A stretch of DNA of 6,329 bases from Burkholderiales bacterium (lineage in GTDB: Bacteria > Pseudomonadota > Gammaproteobacteria > Burkholderiales > Burkholderiaceae_C), in NCBI GenBank assembly GCA_947372225.1, contig CANBSV010000175.1, forward strand, positions 1-6,329. Direction: 5' to 3'. The position numbers and the translations under genes are program-made. Positions 1 to 6,050 of the stretch are shown here, one piece after another; within the stretch, counting starts at the first letter, position 1, and the number at the start of each line of letters is the position of its first letter. The notes under the pieces are model-generated. The model saw only the letters and a list, made by a program, of their open reading frames with translations, was not told the origin of the DNA and searched no databases.

Positions 1-1
1 T

Positions 2-8
2 TACAACA
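2..8 (+). repeat. Possible last bases of the left LTR
   Basis: TACAACA at 2-8 is identical to the last seven bases of the proposed right LTR (5040-5046). If real, it fixes the left LTR end and leaves a 53-base AT-rich leader (9-61) before the first ATG. No conventional primer-binding site starting with TGG follows directly; the first TGG is near 46 and does not look tRNA-derived. Seven matching bases in AT-rich sequence could be chance. Confidence 0.35.
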
Positions 9-61
9 TTTTAAGTTTATTATATATTCCTGCAATCTTTTTTGGCTTTTATTTGTGACCA

Positions 62-1756
62 ATGCCTGGCCAATCTCAACGGAAGGCGAAAGGTGCGGAT
101 AAAGGAAAGAAAGATGATCTCAATGAGGAAAATCGTTCCGATTTCGAGGAGAAGCGGAAGCTTGTGAAGGAATTCATCAAGTATCTGTCGAGCTCCAGAG
201 ATAGAGCACTCTCTCGATTTGAGCTCTGGTCTGATAAACGATTCGAGGCCGAGCTTGCGAAATTTGTGATCTTGCGAAGAAAGCAGCTTGAAGAACGAAG
301 AAAGCAGCTTGAAGAAGATCGTTTTGAGGCCGAATGGGATAAGATTGCGTATAGCTTCATTTCACACCTGCCGGAGAAGGAAAAGTCAGCATGGTGTGAA
401 GAACGTCACCCTGATCAATTCGAGGCGGAATTACGAAAATTCGCGCCTATCTATTTTGCCCGGAAGGAAGAAGCTCGTGCCAAGAAGATGAAAGTTGCTG
501 TAAATTCCCCTGTAGCTGTCGGTGCAGATCCTCTATTGAAGTGCGTGCGTGATGTGCCCGTTGAATTGTGTGACCCAAATGCGTGCGAGGCTGTAGGCCG
601 AGTCGCGGGTACAAATTCGAACTTGCAGTGCGTGCGTGACGTGACTGCTGAATCATATGATGACCCAAATGCGTGCAAGGCCGTGGGCCGAGACGCGGGT
701 ATCGATTCTGCGCTGCAGTGCGTACGCGACGTACATGCGGGGCGTGAGGCAATTGGCCCAGCCGTAGATTTAGTTTGCGACTTGCAGTGCGTGTGCGACG
801 CGCCTGCAGCGGAACCATGCAATCTAGCGGCGTACGAGGCAGTTGGCCAAGACGCATATTTAGCTTCCGACTTAAAGTGCGTGCGTGGCGCGCCTGTCGA
901 ATTGCGAGACCCAAATGCGTGCAGGGCAGTGGCCCAAAACGCGGGTGCAAATTCCGACCTACAGTGCGTGCGTGGCGCGCCTGTCGAATCGTATGACCCA
1001 AATAATGCGTGCAGGGCAGTGGCCCAAGACGCGGGTGTAGATTCTAAATTGCAGTGCGTGCGCGACGTACCCGCAGAACCATGCAATCTAGCGGCGTACG
1101 AGGCAGTTGGCCAAGACGCATATTTAGTTTGCGACTTGCAGTGCGTGTGCGACTCGCCTGCTAAAGCATTGCGGTGCGTGTGCGACGCGCCTGTTGAAGC
1201 ATTCAGTCTAGTTGCGTGCGAGGCAGTTAGCCGAGACGCAGACGTAGATTGTAATTTGCCGTGCGTGTGTGACGCGCCTGCAGCAGAACCATGCAACCTA
1301 GCGGCGTCGTGTAAGGCAGATGGCCGAGACGCAAACGTAGATTGCAATTTGCGGTGCGTGTGTGACGCGCCTGCAGTAGAAGTACACGACGTAGCGGCGT
1401 GTGAAGCGGCTGGTCGTAAAGACGTAGATTGCGTCTTGCAGCGCGTGTGTGACGCGCCTGCACAAGAACTGGGGCCCACGGTGCCCGTGAACCGTCTTGC
1501 GAGGAGTGTTTGCGTCAAAGAAGAGTCCGAGGCATTTGGCTGGAATGCTGTGTGGTGCGCGGAAGTCGAAGCGGCGCTGCCTCCCGCACAGCCGCCTCCC
1601 GTGGCGAGGGGCGTGTCGTGTTCTAACCATACTATGATCCGACGAGCGACGCTGTCGAAGAAGGTGCGTAGATCGTTTCTGTTGAGCGACCTGTCGCTGA
1701 TGGTGTCGTTAGGGTTGAAGGCGCGTTGTGTCCTGCCCGTCCGGTTACTAGCGTAG
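62..1756 (+). CDS. Gag-position ORF, 564 aa, with cysteine-rich tandem repeats; function unknown
   Basis: I do not recognise this protein as a known family. Residues 1-150 are very charged (many K, E and R) and probably helical. A FEAE module recurs three times, at residues 61-68, 88-95 and 120-127, and a heptad RKQLEER/RKQLEED is duplicated at 73-86, suggesting a coiled coil. Residues about 159-470 are twelve tandem units beginning L-x-C-V-(R/C)-(D/G), mostly 29-31 residues long. The tail (471-564) is basic and loses repeat character. No gag fold, CCHC knuckle, signal peptide or membrane segment is evident. The start is the first ATG, 53 bases after the putative left LTR end; its Kozak context is poor (C at -3, C at +4). 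The frame stops just before protease-like sequence in another frame. By position and composition it is probably the element's gag or an accessory ORF; a captured host gene is the alternative. Confidence 0.6.
   Translation: MPGQSQRKAKGADKGKKDDLNEENRSDFEEKRKLVKEFIKYLSSSRDRALSRFELWSDKRFEAELAKFVILRRKQLEERRKQLEEDRFEAEWDKIAYSFISHLPEKEKSAWCEERHPDQFEAELRKFAPIYFARKEEARAKKMKVAVNSPVAVGADPLLKCVRDVPVELCDPNACEAVGRVAGTNSNLQCVRDVTAESYDDPNACKAVGRDAGIDSALQCVRDVHAGREAIGPAVDLVCDLQCVCDAPAAEPCNLAAYEAVGQDAYLASDLKCVRGAPVELRDPNACRAVAQNAGANSDLQCVRGAPVESYDPNNACRAVAQDAGVDSKLQCVRDVPAEPCNLAAYEAVGQDAYLVCDLQCVCDSPAKALRCVCDAPVEAFSLVACEAVSRDADVDCNLPCVCDAPAAEPCNLAASCKADGRDANVDCNLRCVCDAPAVEVHDVAACEAAGRKDVDCVLQRVCDAPAQELGPTVPVNRLARSVCVKEESEAFGWNAVWCAEVEAALPPAQPPPVARGVSCSNHTMIRRATLSKKVRRSFLLSDLSLMVSLGLKARCVLPVRLLA
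275..315 (+). repeat. Two-copy 21-base tandem repeat encoding a coiled-coil heptad
   Basis: CGAAGAAAGCAGCTTGAAGA occurs at 275-294 and again at 296-315, a period of 21 bases. It encodes RRKQLEE twice. A seven-residue period suits an alpha-helical coiled coil and probably arose by replication slippage. Confidence 0.9.
536..1471 (+). repeat. Coding tandem array of about 12 units of ~87-90 bases, cysteine-rich
   Basis: Unit starts fall at residues 159, 188, 218, 241, 271, 300, 330, 359, 370, 399, 430 and 459 of the 62-1756 ORF. Spacings are 29, 30, 23, 30, 29, 30, 29, 11, 29, 31 and 29. A typical unit reads LQCVRDVP.E..DPNACEAVGR.AG..S. Two units are short (23 and 11 residues). Higher-order copying is visible: about 50 bases around 812-863 recur almost unchanged at 1076-1127, and the units starting at 271 and 300 form a similar pair. 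Every unit length is a multiple of three, so the frame survives expansion. Late units carry a C-x3-C-x-C cluster (DCNLxCVCD). Confidence 0.92.
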
Positions 1757-2156
1757 CAGCGTCTCCGTACCGTGTCGTGTTGGCGTGGAGCGACGCAACC
1801 GACTGTACGTACGTGAGTGAGATGCGTGCTGTGGACGTGGGCGAGCGCATTCCTATGATGTGCTTGATGAGTACGGACGAGGGAGCGCTGGGGCGTACGA
1901 ATTCGTGTACGTTCGTAAATTGCGTACGATGGATGAACATAGAGTGACTGTGTCGCGTGGCGAAGTCAAGGTGACGGTTGCAGACGGCAATGTGTATCCC
2001 TTCAGCCGACGTGGCATGTTGTCTGTGTGCAACGTCGATGTAGAAGTCTGTCGGCTGCCGATAGGAGCGGTGTGCGGAGGACGATCAAGTGCGTTGACTG
2101 CGGTGAATGCGAGACCGTCCTCGTCTGAGTCTCCATCGGGGCGCGACGACTTGTAA
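1726..2156 (+). pseudogene. Possible copia aspartic protease remnant split across two frames
   Basis: In frame 1, 1786-1824 reads WSDATDCTYVSEM, resembling the copia catalytic segment (LDSGAT.H...) but with the Gly of DSG missing; the candidate aspartate codon is 1792-1794. In frame 3, about 1968-2070 reads VKVTVADGNVYPFSRRGMLSV and on, which matches the usual copia stretch after the active site (V.VADG......G.G.V). Frame 1 stops at about 1945-1947 and frame 3 stops at 2156. The spacing between the two parts, about 60 codons, is longer than the roughly 25 I expect, so there has been insertion as well as frameshift. It lies just after the gag-position ORF, where protease belongs. The VADG part is the stronger half. 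Even if correctly identified, the protease cannot be active as written. Confidence 0.42.
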
Positions 2157-2297
2157 GTGTGGTGTGTACTAGGTACGGCGTTGGATGGTATTCCAGCTGT
2201 TGACTAAGTCACCACTAGGGAGCGTAGCTCAGTAGTTACATGCGTGTGAAGCGACGCGTGTAATTGACGGATGTTTTGACTGTACACGTATCCACAT

Positions 2298-2560
2298 GCA
2301 GTGTGTTGCAAGTAGGGAGCGTGTCGTAGCATCTGTGATGTTACGCCGACACGAAGAATGTGTTAGCGTTTATGAGTGAATGAGTCACACCAGACCAGCG
2401 ATGGGTTGGTTTTTGATAAGCATGTAGAAAAGTACTATGTCTGTGCAGGATGCGGTACGTAGAATGTATAGCGGCGAGCTATATTGTACTGTATGTCTGT
2501 GGGATCGACTGGTTCCGGTGATGATACGGACCGGTTGGGGTGTTTTCTCGTGTCGTCCGG
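2298..2560 (+). repeat. Diverged LTR-like segment inside pol, homologous to the right LTR
   Basis: Bases 2298-2327 match 4592-4621 at 28 of 30 positions, including GCAGTGTGTTG and AAGTAGGGAGCGTGT. Weaker similarity continues: an ACC...GTTGG pair, then AGAAA..GT..TATGTC.GT at an offset of exactly 132 bases from the TGTTG in both copies, GTATA(G/A)CGG, a CCGG-rich patch, and GTGTCGT at 2550 versus 4860 (small indels between). No CAACA end is found downstream, so this copy looks truncated at its right side. It occupies the place where integrase should be and its end overlaps the start of the RT ORF. It could be a fragment of a left LTR, a nested LTR, or a product of template switching. Confidence 0.7.
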
Positions 2561-4115
2561 TGTACTTGCAAGCGCTGCGATGGATGGTGACCCGTTTATA
2601 CGAGTCAGTGCCGAAGAGCGCGCAGCAGCACGCGCGGAGAAGAATGTCGTGCGCGCTGACGAAGCAATCGTGCAAGAGCCGCCTGCTGGTGATCTGGAGG
2701 CGGCGTGGCGTGTCGACGCGAGTGAAGAGATTCGTGACGCAGCGCCAGTGGTGCAGACGGACGGTGTGACCGTCGTCGCATCAGACAATGATGTTAAAGA
2801 ATATGTTGCTACCATCGACGATGCAGTAGCACATGAGAAGGCGGGGCAGAATGTGGACCGCGAACTGCCGCCGCCAAAGCCTCCGCCTATTGTGGAAGAG
2901 AACGTGTTTAAGCGTATGACCCGAAGCAGCACGCGAGCGAGTTTTTATGGCTTGTCTGCGGTGTGTATGAATCTGTCGTTACAGGCGGCGCGCAAGCGCA
3001 GAGGTGCAGAGGCCGACGCGGCTGGCGAAGCCGAGATCAAGCAGATTGTCGATCGTGGCATTGTGCGCGGTAGGCACTACAGCAGCCTAAGTAACGATGA
3101 GTTCAAGAAGGTCTTACCAATCCACATGTTTTACGAGGAAAAGTTCGAGGCAGGGGAGTACTTGAAGATGAAGGGACGCAGCGTCGTACTAGGGAATCTT
3201 CAAGACCGTACACAGTCTACGGTGTCGCTGCTGGCACTAACGGTGGTTGTCGTGATTGCGCCGAAGTTCTGCATGTGTAGTATGTCGTTTGACGTGACAG
3301 GAGCATATCTGTACGCAAAGATGCGAAAGCCCGTAGTCGTGTACTTTCCACCACATCTTGCGAAGATGTTGGTAAAGGTGGTGCCCGAATTCAAGCAGTA
3401 TCTCTGCCCGAAAGGTGGAGTGTATTGTGATTTGATTGGAGCTCTCTATGGTACCATCGAGGCGGCGAGCCTGTGGTACGAGCACATCAGTGCTACCCTG
3501 AAGCGGTTTGGTTTTAAAGTTAACCAGCTCGAACCGTGTGTGTTTGAGCGCGGGAGCGGGGAAGACTGGGTGATTGTCACCCTATACGTGGACGACGGGA
3601 AAGTTTTCTGTCGACGACAAGACGTGCTAGTGCAGTTGGGACGCGATATTTCCGCTGCATACACTGCAACCTTCAATTTCGACCTGAAGTCGCAATATCT
3701 CGAGATGTTGTTCGACTACTCTGAGCCTGGTGTTTGCTTAATCAGTATGCCTAAACTAATCGATGATGTGTTAGCAGACTTGGATGTCAAGGGTGGTAGT
3801 AAGTACCCACATGACTCCAACTTGTACACTGTCGATGAGAACTCGCCTGCGCTGGATGCGAAGCGAGTGAAGGTATTCTATTCCGTAGTGTACAAATTGT
3901 ATTACTGTGCCTTGCGTGTTGAAGTACGCATACAGGTAGCAGTACACTTCCTCACCACGCGCGTGACGAAGCCTACGGAGGAGGACCGGTCAAAGCTCAT
4001 GAAGGTGTTGCGTTTTCCTGAACTGTACTGCCCGCGGCGTTATCCGATTAGCGCCGAACGGTGGACCGTTATGTGTCGAGTGGTGGATCGATGTTGGACA
4101 CGCCATACATTTTGA
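2493..4115 (+). CDS. pol: Ty1/copia reverse transcriptase (pol fragment)
   Basis: RNA-directed DNA polymerase domain of a copia pol. From the first in-frame ATG, residues 1-150 are an acidic, proline-containing linker ending in RMTRSSTRA, like the spacer before copia RTs. RT proper starts near EIKQIVDRG. KMKGRSVVLGNLQDR corresponds to the usual K.RLVA.GN.QDR; DVTGAYL at about residue 267 carries the first catalytic aspartate (3291-3293); GALYGTIEAASLWY is the conserved LYG segment; YVDD lies at 3585-3596. QYLEML (usually YLGM) and DENSPALD follow. About eight residues normally holding SPTV appear to be missing after QDRT. From about 4017 the homology moves to another frame, so the last ~33 codons of this frame are probably not native. 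The upstream end overlaps LTR-like sequence, so the native N-terminus is lost. Confidence 0.88.
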   Translation: MSVGSTGSGDDTDRLGCFLVSSGVLASAAMDGDPFIRVSAEERAAARAEKNVVRADEAIVQEPPAGDLEAAWRVDASEEIRDAAPVVQTDGVTVVASDNDVKEYVATIDDAVAHEKAGQNVDRELPPPKPPPIVEENVFKRMTRSSTRASFYGLSAVCMNLSLQAARKRRGAEADAAGEAEIKQIVDRGIVRGRHYSSLSNDEFKKVLPIHMFYEEKFEAGEYLKMKGRSVVLGNLQDRTQSTVSLLALTVVVVIAPKFCMCSMSFDVTGAYLYAKMRKPVVVYFPPHLAKMLVKVVPEFKQYLCPKGGVYCDLIGALYGTIEAASLWYEHISATLKRFGFKVNQLEPCVFERGSGEDWVIVTLYVDDGKVFCRRQDVLVQLGRDISAAYTATFNFDLKSQYLEMLFDYSEPGVCLISMPKLIDDVLADLDVKGGSKYPHDSNLYTVDENSPALDAKRVKVFYSVVYKLYYCALRVEVRIQVAVHFLTTRVTKPTEEDRSKLMKVLRFPELYCPRRYPISAERWTVMCRVVDRCWTRHTF

Positions 4116-4566
4116 TATGCGCAGCCAGACTGGCAGCGTAGGTAGGCTCAATGATGCTACCATCTATGTGCGTACGTCGAAGCAGAAGAGACCATCCAAG
4201 TCCGCGACGGAGTCCGAGTTTGTGGGTGTGTCTGACGAAGCGGGTGCACCGCTGTGGTGTAACGAGTTTATGTTTAGTCTCGGTTTGCTGCCTGAGTGTG
4301 TGGTTATCCGGGAGGACAACACTGCGTGCATTATATTGCACCAAAACGGCAGAAGCAATTCGGCTAGGACTAGGCATACCAAGATCCGTGAATGGTGGTT
4401 GAAATACCACATCGATGCTAAAGAGATCGAGTTCGTGTGGGTCGAGGAGGGTAAACAGCAGTTAGCTGATGCGTTGAGCAAGCCTGTCGTAGGTCGTTTG
4501 TTTGTTGATCATTTTGATAGCATACACGGTGTAGTGCTTGTATATAAGAAGGTCTATCCACGCTGA
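4018..4566 (+). CDS. pol: Copia RNase H domain, shifted one base relative to RT
   Basis: RNase H of the same polyprotein, which degrades the RNA strand of RNA:DNA hybrids during reverse transcription. In frame 1 from 4018 the reading is LNCTARGVIRLAP, then WWIDVGHAIHFDMRSQTG, continuing the RT homology where frame 3 loses it at KVLRF. All four expected acidic residues are visible: Asp at 4090-4092 (WWID), Glu at 4210-4212 (SATE), Asp at 4315-4317 (EDN) and Asp at 4468-4470 (LAD). RTRHTKIR and LADALSKP are the classic copia signatures. The domain ends with TGA at 4564-4566, 31 bases before the proposed LTR. The first ATG in this frame, at 4117, is internal to the domain and would lose the first catalytic Asp, so it is not a believable start. 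The join looks like one extra C near 4017. Confidence 0.9.
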   Translation: MNCTARGVIRLAPNGGPLCVEWWIDVGHAIHFDMRSQTGSVGRLNDATIYVRTSKQKRPSKSATESEFVGVSDEAGAPLWCNEFMFSLGLLPECVVIREDNTACIILHQNGRSNSARTRHTKIREWWLKYHIDAKEIEFVWVEEGKQQLADALSKPVVGRLFVDHFDSIHGVVLVYKKVYPR

Positions 4567-4597
4567 AGTACGTGTGTTGTGGCATGTGACTGCAGTG

Positions 4598-5046
4598 TGT
4601 TGGAAGTAGGGAGCGTGTTGTGTTATACGTTATGTTACACTGATACGAGATGTGTGTTCGTGATCATGTGTGAGCATGTGACGGGAACCAACCGAAAACC
4701 GAAGTTGGGAAAACTGCGAGAAACTGTTATATGTCCGTATTAGATACGTACTTTGAGTGGCTGTGAGCACGGATTGGTGACGTAGACGTATAACGGAAGT
4801 TTCTAGAAGCGGTTATGATGACCGGCGGATGTGACCACCGGGGTCGGTGCGTACATGCTGTGTCGTGTGTGTTAGTGATTAATTACTTCCAATAACTGCT
4901 AGATCTGATAGATTAGTGTGTTTAGGTGATTGAAACTAACTTAAAAATAGGATTTTCAGAATTCTTGGTGAGAATTTAGAATCATTCCTTCAAAAGTATT
5001 TTTAGTGACTGTGACGTTGCAAACGTACGGTACTGATTATACAACA
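4598..5046 (+). repeat. Right LTR, about 449 bases
   Basis: It begins TGTTGGAAGTAGG and ends TATACAACA, giving a perfect 5-base terminal inverted repeat, TGTTG/CAACA, in the TG...CA form typical of LTRs. It starts 31 bases after the RNase H stop. Its first part is partly repeated at 2304-2560 and its last seven bases recur at 2-8. A TATA-like TTATATG lies near 4728. The first ~260 bases are GC-moderate and the last ~180 are AT-rich. No clear polypurine tract precedes 4598 (the bases before are GACTGCAGTG), which weakens the exact start. A full left LTR and the target-site duplication lie outside the window, so the boundaries are inferred. Confidence 0.62.
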
Positions 5047-5049
5047 CTG

Positions 5050-5059
5050 CCCCCCCCCC
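5050..5059 (+). repeat. C10 homopolymer just outside the right LTR
   Basis: Ten consecutive C bases sit three bases after the proposed LTR end and open a GC-rich patch (to about 5118) before AT-rich DNA resumes. The length of such a run is prone to sequencing error. Confidence 0.9.
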
Positions 5060-5138
5060 GCGGAGGGCGTTGGAGCTCAGCCGTCCCCAAAAGCGGGCAG
5101 CGGCGCGTTCTCTCGAGTGTTGACAATTGTTAATTTTT

Positions 5139-5176
5139 CTTCCATTTTGATGTGAACATAATTAACAAAATAGAAG
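5139..5176. repeat. Imperfect inverted repeat (hairpin)
   Basis: CTTCCATTTTG (5139-5149) pairs with CAAAATAGAAG (5166-5176), 10 of 11 positions, with a 16-base loop. It could be part of a small transposon end, or chance in AT-rich sequence. It has no T-run typical of a terminator. Confidence 0.4.
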
Positions 5177-5833
5177 TGTCATATATATTAAATAAACGTT
5201 TGAGTATTATTCCTACTTTATTTTAAACGTATAATTGAGCAGGAAAAAGAATTATTTTCTGAGGTGGCTTCTATCACCGGAAAACTGGTCCGGACTGCCG
5301 AGCCTTGCTCTTTCAATTCTTCGAAGAAATTTACATCTGTTGGTAGCATTAATTGGTTCATGTATGAAAAAGGTGTTTTCTGCTCTTGAATGTATAGTAA
5401 ATGTGTGCCAGAAAAAGATTATAGCTGGTAGAAATTGTGCTCTACTTCGGAAAGACTCTGTTTCGCTCGCTGTTGTTGGTCGACATGCACAATGGCTGAA
5501 CTAAACTTTCTCGTTTTTTCATTTATTTGGGACTTTAACTGTCTATTTCATATTATTTATTGAATTTTATTATTGATTAAAGCTTTTGGTTAAGCGGGAG
5601 GCTTCACTTTGCTGATTTGAGGACTGTGGTCTGCAGTGATTATTTTTCTGTAAATATTTTGCCAATTGTTTGTGACGGAATGCTCATATATGACTGGAAC
5701 GACGCCTTTCTATTCAGTTCATAGAAGAGTTAAATCATTGGATAGTAGATAACTGATCTTTTGTGCATCAGTTTAGCCTGCAGTGTGAAATATCATTTTA
5801 ATATCGCTACCTGTTCGTGTTTAGCCATAGATA

Positions 5834-5896
5834 CTGTTTGACGATGATGCTTTGTAAATTCTTCCATTATACTTGTAAATTCTCTGTTTGACGATG
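5834..5896 (+). repeat. Interleaved short direct repeats
   Basis: CTGTTTGACGATG occurs at 5834-5846 and 5884-5896 (50-base period). Between them TTGTAAATTCT occurs at 5852-5862 and 5873-5883 (21-base period). This looks like local duplication by slippage in AT-rich DNA. No function is suggested. Confidence 0.8.
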
Positions 5897-5977
5897 TAAA
5901 TTTCTGTATATGTATTGAATTAGGTTATTAACTTGTTGCATGCATTTCAAAATCATAATGTGCTTCAATACTAATAA

Positions 5978-6050
5978 AGTCGATACCATGATTACACAGC
6001 TATTTCCAGTCGATACCATGATTACACAATGGATAACTTCAGCTATTTCC
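5978..6050 (+). repeat. Two-copy tandem repeat, 30-base unit with a 13-base insertion in the second copy
   Basis: A 21-base stretch (AGTCGATACC...TTACACA) is identical at 5978-5998 and 6008-6028. Each copy is followed by GCTATTTCC, directly in copy 1 (5999-6007), but after 13 extra bases (6029-6041) in copy 2 (6042-6050). So this is a perfect 30-base duplication later interrupted in one copy. Confidence 0.9.

Larger units (their letters stand above)
1..5046 (+). mobile_element. Degenerate Ty1/copia-type LTR retrotransposon lacking integrase
   Basis: The order seen is: LTR-end-like bases, a gag-position ORF, a protease-like remnant, RT, RNase H, LTR. RT directly followed by RNase H with no integrase after it is the Ty1/copia arrangement; in Ty3/gypsy elements integrase lies downstream. 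The RT box YVDD and the RNase H phrases SATESEF, EDN, RTRHTKIR and LADALSKP are copia-like. A copia pol should carry integrase between protease and RT, but no HHCC or DDE pattern was found at 2060-2700. The coding part is GC- and GT-rich, unlike the AT-rich right flank. The left boundary is inferred, because most of the left LTR would lie outside the window. Copia membership is near certain from RT/RNase H; that the 62-1756 ORF belongs to the same element is inferred from position and composition. Confidence 0.8.

Noticed and set aside
447..1001. Minus-strand ORF of 184 codons over the repeat array
   Set aside because: It is a frame shadow of the tandem repeat, kept open by the multiple-of-three unit length; it has no independent domain.
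2219..2290. tRNA-like start: GGGAGCGTAGCTCAGTAGTT resembles an acceptor strand plus an A box
   Set aside because: The D-stem has no GAGC partner, no T-loop GTTCGA or B box follows at the right distance, and the 3' side does not pair with GGGAGCG. The GGGAGCG part is also shared with the LTR copies.
2437..2769. Plus-strand ORF of 110 codons in frame 1
   Set aside because: It overlaps the LTR-like segment and the RT linker in another frame, and its Arg-rich translation is typical of a shadow frame.
2435..2932. Minus-strand ORF of 165 codons opposite the RT linker
   Set aside because: It is low-complexity Ser/Thr/Ala sequence opposite a well-supported RT frame; no domain was recognised.
4069..4481. 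Minus-strand ORFs of about 105-113 codons opposite RNase H
   Set aside because: The plus strand carries clear RNase H motifs; the minus readings have no recognisable features.
5191..5196. AATAAA as a polyadenylation signal for the element
   Set aside because: It lies about 145 bases outside the proposed LTR; an LTR element should end its RNA within the LTR, and this motif is common by chance in AT-rich DNA.
5235..5504. 89-codon open frame with hydrophobic stretches in the right flank
   Set aside because: It starts with TTG (its first ATG is far inside), has no recognised family, and a competing frame is open over half of it.
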